From: an uncultured Pelagibacteraceae bacterium
GTDB taxonomy: Bacteria > Pseudomonadota > Alphaproteobacteria > Pelagibacterales > Pelagibacteraceae
Length of the DNA stretch: 64,000 bases
Direction of reading: 5' to 3'
Assembly (NCBI GenBank): GCA_902588975.1
Contig: CACIRJ010000001.1
Location: 1-64,000 of the forward strand
Of this stretch, positions 26,220 to 35,176 are shown piece after piece. The notes under the pieces are model-generated. The model saw only the letters and a list, made by a program, of their open reading frames with translations, was not told where the DNA came from and ran no database searches. Position 1 is the stretch's first letter. Every line of letters starts with the position of its first letter. Position numbers and translations under genes: made by a program.

Positions 26220-28040
26220 ATGTGTGGAATAGTTGGAATTACAAGCTCTAAAGAGGTCACTCCTAGAATTATAAGTTCATTAAAAAAACTTGAGTATAGA
26301 GGCTATGACTCTGCAGGTTTAGCAACTCTTTCAAATGGAAATATAAATGAGGTAAAATGTGAGGGTAGAGTAGATGCTTTAGAGAAAAACATTATACAAA
26401 CTAAAATATCTGGCTCTATTGGTATAGGACATGTTAGGTGGGCAACTCATGGAAAACCTAGTTCAATAAATGCACATCCTCATTCATCAGAAGATGTATC
26501 TGTAGTTCATAATGGTATAATTGAAAATTCAACTATTCTCAAAAAATTATTAGAGAACAAAGGTTATAAGTTTAAATCACAAACAGATACAGAGGTAATA
26601 GTTCATTTAGTAACTGATTATTTAAAAAAAAATAATCTTAAAAATACAATTATAAAAGTTTTAAAAAAATTGCATGGTAGTTTTGCGCTAGGAATAATAT
26701 TCAAAGACCAACCAGACTTAATAGTTGGAGCAAGAAGAGGCTCTCCACTTGCAGTTGGTTATGGTCCAAATGAACACTATCTTGGCTCAGACTCTTATGC
26801 ATTAAAGTCAATGACTAATAAAATTTCATATTTAAATGATGGAGAATTTTGTATTCTAAAAAAGGATCAAGTGGAATTTTTTGATACTGATGGAACCAAA
26901 GTAAACAAAAAAATTTTAAATCTTTCTAAAGATGATCAGAATTATGAAAAAGGAGATTACAAATATTTTATGGCTAAAGAAATTGATGAGCAGCCAACCA
27001 CATTAAAAAATTGTGTAAATGAGTACATCGACAAACATAATAAAGAGATAAATATTTATAATTTTCCTTGGAAAATAAGCGAAATTTCATCTGTAGTTTT
27101 GATTGGATGCGGAACAGCATATCACTCATGCCTTGTGGCGAAATATTGGTTTGAGCAAAATACCAGTTTAGATGTTAGTGTTGATATAGCTTCTGAGTTT
27201 AGATATCGAAAAATTAAATTTAAAAAAGATTGTCTATATGTTTTTGTTTCTCAATCTGGAGAGACTGCAGATACATTTGCAGCATTAGATTTGTGCAAAA
27301 AGAATAATGTTAAAACTTGTGCAGTAGTAAATGTTGTTGAAAGTTCAATTGCAAGAGACGCAGATCTAGTTTTGCCTATCCATTGTGGTCCGGAAGTCGG
27401 TGTTGCATCAACAAAGGCTTTCTTAGGACAAATGTTAGTTCTTTATTTATTATGTACTAAGCTTTCTTATGAACAAAAATCAATTAATAAAAAGGATTAC
27501 CAAAAAAAGATAAAAGATTTATTGTCTTTATCTAAATCTGCAAAAAATACATTGAATATTGAAGATAAAATTCAAACCCTTGGAAAAGATTTTGCTAATT
27601 CTAAAGGATCAATGTTTCTAGGTAGAGGCTATTCATATCCAATTGCACTAGAAGGCGCTTTAAAACTAAAAGAGCTTGCTTATGTTCATGCTGAAGGTTA
27701 TCCAGCAGGGGAAATGAAACATGGACCTCTTGCACTTATAGAGGAAGGTATGCCAGTAGTAGTAATTGCTCCAAGAGATGAGCATTACAAAAAAACTATT
27801 TCAAATATGCAAGAAGTCATATCTAGAGGCGCAAAAGTTTTACTAATAACAAATAAAAGTACTGATGAAATTTATTCAGAAAATATTTGGGAGCAAATAG
27901 AAGTTGATGCCATTTCTGATGAACTTATTCCTTTTTTGACCTCTATTCCTTTACAAAAGTTAGCTTATTACTCTGCACTAGATAAAGGATACGATATCGA
28001 TAAACCAAGAAACTTAGCTAAATCTGTCACTGTTGAATAA
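26220..28040 (+). CDS. glmS: Glutamine-fructose-6-phosphate aminotransferase
   Basis: A 606-residue enzyme with an N-terminal glutaminase (MCGIVGITSS, Cys2 nucleophile exposed after Met removal; RWATHGKPSS) and two SIS isomerase domains (VLIGCGTAYHSC near residue 295, FVSQSGETADTF near residue 343, GRGYSYPIALEGALKLKE near residue 468). The C-terminal end DKPRNLAKSVTVE is the conserved closing motif. It makes glucosamine-6-phosphate from fructose-6-phosphate and glutamine. It directly follows the GlmU acetyltransferase-domain gene. Confidence 0.97.
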   Translation: MCGIVGITSSKEVTPRIISSLKKLEYRGYDSAGLATLSNGNINEVKCEGRVDALEKNIIQTKISGSIGIGHVRWATHGKPSSINAHPHSSEDVSVVHNGIIENSTILKKLLENKGYKFKSQTDTEVIVHLVTDYLKKNNLKNTIIKVLKKLHGSFALGIIFKDQPDLIVGARRGSPLAVGYGPNEHYLGSDSYALKSMTNKISYLNDGEFCILKKDQVEFFDTDGTKVNKKILNLSKDDQNYEKGDYKYFMAKEIDEQPTTLKNCVNEYIDKHNKEINIYNFPWKISEISSVVLIGCGTAYHSCLVAKYWFEQNTSLDVSVDIASEFRYRKIKFKKDCLYVFVSQSGETADTFAALDLCKKNNVKTCAVVNVVESSIARDADLVLPIHCGPEVGVASTKAFLGQMLVLYLLCTKLSYEQKSINKKDYQKKIKDLLSLSKSAKNTLNIEDKIQTLGKDFANSKGSMFLGRGYSYPIALEGALKLKELAYVHAEGYPAGEMKHGPLALIEEGMPVVVIAPRDEHYKKTISNMQEVISRGAKVLLITNKSTDEIYSENIWEQIEVDAISDELIPFLTSIPLQKLAYYSALDKGYDIDKPRNLAKSVTVE

Positions 28041-28074
28041 ATAATAAAGTCTGTTAAAACAATTCTGAGTTGAA

Positions 28075-29454
28075 ATGAAAAATTGGAAAATAAATAGCTG
28101 GAGAAAATACCCTGTCAAACATATTCCTCAATATGAAGATGTGAAGGAATTGGAGATGGTTTTAAATAAATTGAAAACCTTTCCTCCACTAGTTTTTGCA
28201 GGTGAAACAAGACATTTGAAAGACCAATTGGCAATGGTAAATGATGGAAAAGCTTTTCTATTACAAGGTGGTGATTGTGCAGAAAGTTTTGCAGAATTTC
28301 ATCCTGACAATATAAGAGATACCTTTAAGGTTATTCTTCAAATGGCTTTAGTGATGACTTACTCAGCTTCTTTACCTATCGTAAAACTCGGAAGAATTGC
28401 TGGACAATTTTCAAAACCAAGAAGTGCTCCAACTGAAAAGCAAGGAGATAAAGAGTTACCAAGTTATTTGGGAGACAATATAAATGCAATAGATTTTAAT
28501 GAAAAAGCTCGAAGACCTGATCCAAAAAGAATGTTTAAGGCTTATTCTCAATCTGCATCAACTTTAAACCTTTTAAGAGCATTTTCAAAAGGTGGTTTTG
28601 CTGACTTAAATAAGGTTCACTTATGGAATTTAGATTATATTAAGAAAAGTCCCCAAGCTAAGAAATTTAAAGAATTAGAAGATAAGATAGCAGATGCATT
28701 AGCATTTATGGATGCTTGCGGAATTACATCCGATTTTAATAATAGATTATACACAGTTAACTTTTGGACTTCTCATGAAGCCTTACACTTGCCCTTTGAG
28801 GAAAGCATGACTAGAGTAGACTCAACAACAGGTGAATATCATGATACTTCTGCTCACTTTGTTTGGATAGGGGACAGAACAAGACAATTAGATGGAGGAC
28901 ATGTCGAGTTTTGTAAAGGAATAGAAAATCCAATTGGTATCAAATGTGGTCCAACTTCTAAACCTGATGAGATTGCAAAAATATGTGAGGTTATAAATCC
29001 TAAAAACGAAAAAGGAAAAATAACTCTTATTTCAAGATTTGGTCATCAGAATGTTGAAAAATTCTTACCAAAATTAATTAGAGGAATAAAAAAAGAAGGT
29101 TTAAATGTTGTTTGGTCATGTGATCCAATGCATGGCAATACAATTAAATCAACTACTGGTTTTAAAACGAGACCGTTTAATGATGTTGTAAGCGAAGTTA
29201 AAAATGTATTTGCAGTTCATCAAGCCGAAGGTTCCTATGCAGGAGGTCTTCATGTTGAAATGACAGGACAAGATGTGACAGAGTGTACTGGTGGAGCAAA
29301 AAAAATATCAGATGCAGATTTATCAAGCAGATATCATACGCACTGCGATCCAAGATTGAACTCTGATCAAGCTATAGAATTAGCATTTTTAATTTCAGAT
29401 GAGATAAAAAAGAATAGTTTGTATTCTAAATCCGCAATTAAAGCGGCATCTTAA
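28075..29454 (+). CDS. aroG: Class II 3-deoxy-D-arabino-heptulosonate 7-phosphate synthase
   Basis: The 459 residues match class II (plant/actinobacterial-type) DAHP synthase: a N-terminal WKINSWRKYPVKHIPQY, then FLLQGGDCAESFAEF near residue 62, KLGRIAGQFSKPRS near residue 103, ISRFGHQNVEKFLPKL and WSCDPMHGNTIKS in the active site. It condenses PEP with erythrose 4-phosphate, the first step to aromatic amino acids. It has no neighbour in that pathway here. Confidence 0.95.
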   Translation: MKNWKINSWRKYPVKHIPQYEDVKELEMVLNKLKTFPPLVFAGETRHLKDQLAMVNDGKAFLLQGGDCAESFAEFHPDNIRDTFKVILQMALVMTYSASLPIVKLGRIAGQFSKPRSAPTEKQGDKELPSYLGDNINAIDFNEKARRPDPKRMFKAYSQSASTLNLLRAFSKGGFADLNKVHLWNLDYIKKSPQAKKFKELEDKIADALAFMDACGITSDFNNRLYTVNFWTSHEALHLPFEESMTRVDSTTGEYHDTSAHFVWIGDRTRQLDGGHVEFCKGIENPIGIKCGPTSKPDEIAKICEVINPKNEKGKITLISRFGHQNVEKFLPKLIRGIKKEGLNVVWSCDPMHGNTIKSTTGFKTRPFNDVVSEVKNVFAVHQAEGSYAGGLHVEMTGQDVTECTGGAKKISDADLSSRYHTHCDPRLNSDQAIELAFLISDEIKKNSLYSKSAIKAAS

Positions 29455-29491
29455 CAGTTTAAAAATAAATTTTTTTTCTTATATTTAAGTC

Positions 29492-30229
29492 ATGACACCC
29501 AAAGATAAAGTGAATCACATTAAAAACTGGATTTCAGATTATGTGAATTCTATGCCAAAAAAAGCTCAATCTTTAGTGATTGGTATTTCTGGTGGAATAG
29601 ACTCTTCTGTCTCAAGCACATTAAGTGCAATGACAGGTTTAAACACAATTGTTTTATCTATGCCTATTAAACAAAAATCTGCGCAACATGATCTAAGTTT
29701 GGCACATCAAGAATGGTTAAAGAAGAATTTTAGTAATGTAGAGGGGCACACATTAGAATTAGATGGTTTATTCAAAACATTTGAGGGAACGCTGAACAAT
29801 TTTGGTAGTGAACATGGGATGGCAAATTCTAGAGCAAGATTAAGAATGACAACGCTTTATCAAGTAGCTGCCGCAAACAATGGGATAGTTGTTGGAACAG
29901 GAAACAAAGTAGAAGATTTTGGAGTTGGTTTTTACACAAAATACGGTGATGGTGGAGTAGATATTTCTCCAATAGCAGATTGTAATAAAACTGAGGTATG
30001 GGAACTTGGTAAAGAACTTGGAATTTTAAAAGAGATTATTGATGCTCCTCCCACAGATGGTTTATGGGATGATGGTCGTACTGATGAGGGACAGCTTGGT
30101 TTGTCATATAAAGAATTAGAAGAAGCAATGGATAATGAAAATTCTGTAAATAGAGATAAATATAATTCAATTCGAAGTGCAAATTTGCATAAAATGGAAC
30201 CAATTCCAGTATGCAAAATTCCTAATTAA
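29492..30229 (+). CDS. nadE: NH3-dependent NAD+ synthetase
   Basis: A 245-residue ATP-pyrophosphatase enzyme with the SGGIDSS P-loop in VIGISGGIDSSVSS (near residue 30), the motif GTGNKVEDFGVGFYTKYGDG, and PTDGLWDDGRTDEGQLG near the C-terminus. It converts deamido-NAD to NAD. There is no N-terminal glutaminase domain, so it would use free ammonia. It lies 37 nt after aroG and 45 nt before cysS. Confidence 0.93.
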   Translation: MTPKDKVNHIKNWISDYVNSMPKKAQSLVIGISGGIDSSVSSTLSAMTGLNTIVLSMPIKQKSAQHDLSLAHQEWLKKNFSNVEGHTLELDGLFKTFEGTLNNFGSEHGMANSRARLRMTTLYQVAAANNGIVVGTGNKVEDFGVGFYTKYGDGGVDISPIADCNKTEVWELGKELGILKEIIDAPPTDGLWDDGRTDEGQLGLSYKELEEAMDNENSVNRDKYNSIRSANLHKMEPIPVCKIPN

Positions 30230-30274
30230 TCAAATAGATTCACAAATCTACAATTTAAGTATATTCCTAGTTGT

Positions 30275-31636
30275 ATGGCTAAAGATATATTTTTAACTAA
30301 TAGTCTAGGTGGTAAGAAAGAGAAATTTACTCCCAAAAATGAAAAATCCATAGGCATGTATGTTTGTGGTCCTACTGTTTATGATGATCCACATATTGGT
30401 AATGCCAGACCATTAGTTGTTTTTGATATTCTGTATAAAATTTTAAAAAATAGATATGGATCAACATCTGTAAAATATATCAGAAATATAACAGACATAG
30501 ATGACAAAATAATCAAAGCATCTAATGATCAAAATATTTCTATAAACGACTTAACTTCAAAAATTACTGAGAATTTTCATAAGGATTGTAATTACTTAAA
30601 ATGTGAAACACCAAACAGCGAACCAAAGGCAACAGAAAATATAAAACAAATGATTGAAATGATCACAGAACTAGAAAAAAAAGGGTTTGCATATTCAAAG
30701 GATAAACATGTTTATTTCGAAGTTAAAAAATTTAGTGATTATGGAAAACTATCTAATAAAAAGTTAGATGAATTAATAGCTGGTTCACGAGTAGAGGTTT
30801 CTGAAATAAAAAAAAATCCTGAAGATTTTGTATTATGGAAACCGTCAACAGATAAAGAGCCTTCTTGGGATTCTCCTTGGGGCAAAGGTAGACCAGGTTG
30901 GCATTTAGAATGTTCGGTCATGTCAAAAAGATATTTAGGGGAAGAATTTGATATTCATGGTGGTGGTAGAGACTTGATTTTTCCTCATCATGAAAATGAG
31001 ATTGCTCAATCAAGATGCGCAAATGAAACAAATTCGTTTGCAAATTATTGGGTTCATAATGGATTTATAACTCTTTCAAATGAAAAAATGGCAAAATCTC
31101 AAGGAAATATTTTAAAAATAAAAGATTTTAAAAATAAATATAATGGCCAAGTATTAAGATTAGCATTAATTAGTGCTCACTATAGACAAGGATTAGATTG
31201 GAATGAAAAACTAATATCAGAATGTGAGAAGACTTTAGGTAAATGGTATTCAGCCTATTCTGATGTTCAAAAAAGTACAATATTACCAGATGAATTATTA
31301 GATCCTTTGTATGACGACTTAAACACTCCAGGTTATATTGCTAATTTACATTCTTTATATAGTAAAGCTTCAGCTGGAACGAACGAGGATAAAGCAACTT
31401 TTGTAAAAGCTTGCAATTTTATAGGTCTATTAACTGATACCTCAGAAGAATGGCTACAAACAAAAAAAAATACAATTTCTCTTTCAGAGGATGAAATTAA
31501 TTCAAAAATAGCTGAGAGAAATAAAGCAAGAGATGAAAAAAATTATCAATTAGCTGATAAAATTAGGAAAGATCTTTTAGATAAGGGTATTTTAATTGAG
31601 GATAAAAATGGTACAACCTCGTGGAAATTTAAATGA
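30275..31636 (+). CDS. cysS: Cysteinyl-tRNA synthetase
   Basis: A 453-residue class I synthetase. The N-terminus has YVCGPTVYDDPHIGNARP, combining the zinc-ligand Cys and the HIGH-type signature. HHENEIAQSRCAN and KMAKSQGNI (KMSKS equivalent) lie downstream, and the C-terminal helical anticodon-binding domain ends with KDLLDKGILIEDKNGTTSWK. It charges tRNA-Cys. The cimA gene starts 4 nt before its stop codon. Confidence 0.97.
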   Translation: MAKDIFLTNSLGGKKEKFTPKNEKSIGMYVCGPTVYDDPHIGNARPLVVFDILYKILKNRYGSTSVKYIRNITDIDDKIIKASNDQNISINDLTSKITENFHKDCNYLKCETPNSEPKATENIKQMIEMITELEKKGFAYSKDKHVYFEVKKFSDYGKLSNKKLDELIAGSRVEVSEIKKNPEDFVLWKPSTDKEPSWDSPWGKGRPGWHLECSVMSKRYLGEEFDIHGGGRDLIFPHHENEIAQSRCANETNSFANYWVHNGFITLSNEKMAKSQGNILKIKDFKNKYNGQVLRLALISAHYRQGLDWNEKLISECEKTLGKWYSAYSDVQKSTILPDELLDPLYDDLNTPGYIANLHSLYSKASAGTNEDKATFVKACNFIGLLTDTSEEWLQTKKNTISLSEDEINSKIAERNKARDEKNYQLADKIRKDLLDKGILIEDKNGTTSWKFK

Positions 31637-33234
31637 GTAAAGAAAAAATCTATATATTTGATACAACACTTAGAGATGGGGCACAAACTCAAGGCGTTGA
31701 TTTTTCATTAAATGAAAAAGAAAAAATTGCTAAATCTTTAGATAACCTAGGGGTTGATTATATAGAAGGAGGCTGGCCAGGAGCAAATCCAACAGATACA
31801 GAATTTTTCAATAAGGATCTAAACTTTAAAAACGCTAATCTTACTGCTTTTGGCATGACTAAAAAATCAGAGCATAGTGCAAAAAACGACCCTATGTTGT
31901 CATCTCTGATTAATTCAAAGAGTTCATCCGTTTGTTTATTTGGTAAAAGTTGGGATTTTCATGTTGATGTTGCCTTGGGTATTTCAAATGATCAAAATTT
32001 AGAAAATATAAGTGAGAGCGCTAAGCATATAGTTAATTCAGGTAAAGAATTTATGTTTGATGCTGAACATTTTTTTGATGGTTATAAATCAAATCCTGAA
32101 TATGCAATATCATGTTTAAAAGTTGCATATGACAACGGTGCAAGATGGATTGTTTTATGTGATACTAATGGTGGGACATTACCTCACGAAATTTCTAAAA
32201 TAGTTGAAGAAGTAACAAAGCATATACCTGGAAAAAACCTTGGAATTCACGCTCACAATGACACAGAAAATGCAGTTGCTAATAGTTTAATAGCCGTACA
32301 AGCAGGCGTTAGACAGGTTCAAGGTACAATAAATGGACTTGGTGAAAGATGTGGTAATGCAAATTTAATGTCTTTGATCCCAACTTTTTTTTTAAAAAAA
32401 GATTTTTCAGACAAATATGAAATTAATATTAAACCAGAAAATATTAAAAATTTAACTCAATGTTCAAGATTATTAGATGAAATATTGAATAGAAAGCCAA
32501 ATAAACATTTACCTTATGTGGGTGCTTCTGCGTTTTCACACAAAGGTGGAATGCATGTATCTGCTGTACAAAAAGATCCAAAAACTTACGAACATATTAA
32601 TCCTGATGAAGTAGGTAATGCTAGAAATATTGTTGTTTCTGATCAATCAGGACAATCCAATATAATGTCTAGATTAAATGCAATTGGCATTAATATTAAA
32701 AAAGACGATCCAAAAATAAAAAAACTTCTTCATGAAGTAAAAGATAGAGAGTTCATAGGATATAGTTACGATGGTGCTGATGCATCTTTTGAACTTTTAG
32801 CTAGAAGATTGATGGGTGAAATACCAAGATATATTTCAATTAATGAATATGATGTTTCTGTTAAGAAAGATTCTACTGGGGAAGTAATATCATTTGCAAA
32901 AGCAAAACTTGAGGTAGATGGTCATCAAATATTATGTGAAGGGGAAGGCAACGGACCAGTTAATGCTTTGGATAATGCGATCAGAAAAAATGTAAACAAA
33001 CTTGAAAAATATTCAGAATATTTAAAAGATTTAAAGCTAGTTGATTATAAAGTTAGAATATTAAATACAGGAACTGGCGCTGTTACTAGAGTTTCTATAG
33101 AAAGTGCAGACTCGAAACATGGTAATTGGTTTACTATAGGAGTTTCTCCAAATATTATTGATGCATCTTTTAAAGCTTTAGTTGACAGTTTGGATTATAA
33201 GCTTTTCAAGGATAATGCTCCTGCAAGCACTTGA
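31633..33234 (+). CDS. cimA: (R)-Citramalate synthase
   Basis: A 533-residue member of the isopropylmalate synthase family. It has DTTLRDGAQTQGVDFS at the N-terminus, LGIHAHNDTENAVANS for metal binding, and GTINGLGERCGNANLMSLIP. SAFSHKGGMHVSAVQK precedes a C-terminal LeuA-type regulatory dimer domain. The DGAQTQGVDFS and GLGERCGN pattern is that of CimA (type with acetyl-CoA + pyruvate), the threonine-independent route to isoleucine, rather than LeuA. It overlaps cysS and the next gene. Confidence 0.92.
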   Translation: MSKEKIYIFDTTLRDGAQTQGVDFSLNEKEKIAKSLDNLGVDYIEGGWPGANPTDTEFFNKDLNFKNANLTAFGMTKKSEHSAKNDPMLSSLINSKSSSVCLFGKSWDFHVDVALGISNDQNLENISESAKHIVNSGKEFMFDAEHFFDGYKSNPEYAISCLKVAYDNGARWIVLCDTNGGTLPHEISKIVEEVTKHIPGKNLGIHAHNDTENAVANSLIAVQAGVRQVQGTINGLGERCGNANLMSLIPTFFLKKDFSDKYEINIKPENIKNLTQCSRLLDEILNRKPNKHLPYVGASAFSHKGGMHVSAVQKDPKTYEHINPDEVGNARNIVVSDQSGQSNIMSRLNAIGINIKKDDPKIKKLLHEVKDREFIGYSYDGADASFELLARRLMGEIPRYISINEYDVSVKKDSTGEVISFAKAKLEVDGHQILCEGEGNGPVNALDNAIRKNVNKLEKYSEYLKDLKLVDYKVRILNTGTGAVTRVSIESADSKHGNWFTIGVSPNIIDASFKALVDSLDYKLFKDNAPAST

Positions 33235-33953
33235 TGTCATTAAGAAATATAACTTTCATTCTACACAAACCTCAATTATCAGAAAATATAGGAGCCTGCG
33301 CTAGAGCTTTAAAAAACTTTAATTTCACCAATCTATCAATTGTTAATCCAAAACCATCATTTCCAAATGACAAAATTATTGCAACATCTGTAGGTGCAAA
33401 AGATGTTATTAAAAAAGCAAAAGTATATGAAAATATAGAAACGTCATTAAGTAATTTGGATATATTGGTTGCAACATCTGCAAGATTTAGAAATAAAAAT
33501 ATTAAACATATATCAATAACCGATCTTAATAAAATTAATTACAAAAAAAAGGTTGGTTTTCTTTTTGGTTCCGAAGCATCTGGATTATCAAATAATGAAG
33601 TAAGTTATGCTGATTATACTTTACAAATTCCAAGTAATAAAAATTTTAGATCTTTAAATTTGTCTCACAGTCTTATTATAGTAGCTCAAATAGTAAGTGG
33701 TCTAATTTTAAATAAAAAGTTTACCTTTGAAAAATCAAAAAAAATTAAAAGTGCAAATAAAACTGATATTCAAAAAATGTTAAATTTATGCATTAATAAT
33801 TTAGAAAATAAGAATTTTTTTCACCCACCTGAAAAAAAACCAATCATGATGGAAAATCTAAGAAGTATTTTCTATAAACTCAATCTTTCAGAAAAAGAAA
33901 CTCGTATTTTATCGAGTGTATTTGCTGGTTTAAGTAAGGAAAAGGTTGATTGA
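33234..33953 (+). CDS. TrmJ/TrmH-like SPOUT RNA methyltransferase
   Basis: A 239-residue SpoU/TrmJ-type enzyme. The N-terminus FILHKPQLSENIGACARAL and the C-terminal knot GFLFGSEASGLSNNE ... LQIPSNKNFRSLNLSHSLII bind SAM. This pattern fits tRNA (cytidine/uridine-32-2'-O)-methyltransferase TrmJ. Start chosen as the ATG within the cimA stop (TGATG at 33232-33236); a TTG 3 nt earlier is also open. rpsD follows after 35 nt. Confidence 0.88.
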   Translation: MSLRNITFILHKPQLSENIGACARALKNFNFTNLSIVNPKPSFPNDKIIATSVGAKDVIKKAKVYENIETSLSNLDILVATSARFRNKNIKHISITDLNKINYKKKVGFLFGSEASGLSNNEVSYADYTLQIPSNKNFRSLNLSHSLIIVAQIVSGLILNKKFTFEKSKKIKSANKTDIQKMLNLCINNLENKNFFHPPEKKPIMMENLRSIFYKLNLSEKETRILSSVFAGLSKEKVD

Positions 33954-33988
33954 CAAAACATAACTTAGGCTTATAAGACCTCATACTA

Positions 33989-34606
33989 ATGACAAAAAGA
34001 TTAAACTCTAAACATAAAGTAGATAGAAGATTAAAAGTAAATTTATGGGGTAGACCCAAAAGTCCTTTTAATACAAGAGCCTATCCTCCAGGACAACATG
34101 GACAAACAAAAGCTGGCAAACCTTCAGACTACGGAATTCAACTTCAAGCAAAACAGAAATTAAAGTCTTATTATGGAAACATGAATGAGAGACAGTTTAG
34201 AAATGTATACAAAAAAGCAATCATGAAAAAAGGCGATACAGCTGAAAATTTAATTGGATTATTAGAGAGAAGATTGGATGCTGTAATTTATAGATCAAAG
34301 TTATCAAACACTATATTTTCATCAAGACAGCTTATTAATCATGGTCATGTTAAAGTGAATGGAAAAAAAGTAAATATTGCGAGTTATCAGGTCAAAGAAG
34401 AAGATACGATTGAAATTAGAGATAAATCTAAACAACTTGCCTTAATTGATATTGCTCTTGCTAACAAGGAGAGAGAAGTTCCAGAATATCTACAATTAGA
34501 TGAAAAGAATAAAAAAGTTAAATTTGTAAGAGTTCCATCTTTCGAAGAAGTTCCATACCCAGTTGTGATGGAGCCAAACTTAGTAATTGAATATTACTCT
34601 AGATAA
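33989..34606 (+). CDS. rpsD: 30S ribosomal protein S4
   Basis: A 205-residue S4 with an N-terminal [20 protein letters not shown], then PPGQHGQ, and an S4 RNA-binding domain around residues 90-155 ([36 protein letters not shown]). It nucleates 30S assembly by binding 16S rRNA. It is a single gene here, separated from the alpha operon, and converges on grxD with stops abutting. Confidence 0.97.
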   Translation: MTKRLNSKHKVDRRLKVNLWGRPKSPFNTRAYPPGQHGQTKAGKPSDYGIQLQAKQKLKSYYGNMNERQFRNVYKKAIMKKGDTAENLIGLLERRLDAVIYRSKLSNTIFSSRQLINHGHVKVNGKKVNIASYQVKEEDTIEIRDKSKQLALIDIALANKEREVPEYLQLDEKNKKVKFVRVPSFEEVPYPVVMEPNLVIEYYSR

Positions 34607-34945
34607 TTAATTCTTAGCTTTAAAATTTATTCCTTTAGACTCAAAAAGTTTAGCGAGTTCTCCACTCTCGTACATTTCTTTTACGATATCACATCCACCA
34701 ATAAACTCGTTTTTAACATATAATTGAGGAATGGTTGGCCAATCACTAAATACTTTTATACCTTCTCGTAGCTTTTGATCTGCTAAAACATTTACACCTT
34801 TAAAATTTACTTCAAGAACTTTTAAAATATTTGAAGTTGCCATTGAAAATCCACACTGAGGTGCATCAGGTGTGCCTTTCATAAAAAGACATACATCATT
34901 ATTTTCAATTTCACTTTTGATTAAATCATTTGTTTCTTGTTCCAT
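34607..34945 (-). CDS. grxD: Monothiol glutaredoxin (Grx4/GrxD type)
   Basis: A 112-residue CGFS glutaredoxin: VCLFMKGTPDAPQCGFSMAT has the single active Cys, and VKNEFIGGCDIVKEMYESGE closes the glutathione site. It carries a [2Fe-2S] cluster with glutathione and partners with BolA-type proteins, here encoded directly upstream with no gap. It is the last gene of the sfsA-map-pur run. Confidence 0.94.
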   Translation of the reverse strand: MEQETNDLIKSEIENNDVCLFMKGTPDAPQCGFSMATSNILKVLEVNFKGVNVLADQKLREGIKVFSDWPTIPQLYVKNEFIGGCDIVKEMYESGELAKLFESKGINFKAKN

Positions 34946-35176
34946 TTAAATTTCCTTTGTTTTAATTGCTAAAGCATGAAGCTCATTTCCCATTTTACCT
35001 TTTAAAGAATTATACACCATTTTATGTTGTTCTATTTTACTTTTACCTGAAAATTCAGATGATGTCACTGTAGCAGAATAGTGATTTCCATCACCAGCTA
35101 AATCTTGAATTTCAACTTTTGCGTCAGGTAATCCGTCCTTAATTAAACTCTCAATTTCTTTTAAATCCATTGCCAT
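34946..35176 (-). CDS. BolA family protein
   Basis: A 76-residue BolA/IbaG-type protein: IESLIKDGLPDAKVEIQDLAGDGNHYSATV gives the helix-loop with the histidine/GDG motif (NHYS) used in [2Fe-2S] ligation with monothiol glutaredoxins, and KIEQHKMVYNSLKGKM is the conserved C-terminal helix. It overlaps the purL stop by 1 nt and abuts grxD. Confidence 0.92.
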   Translation of the reverse strand: MAMDLKEIESLIKDGLPDAKVEIQDLAGDGNHYSATVTSSEFSGKSKIEQHKMVYNSLKGKMGNELHALAIKTKEI

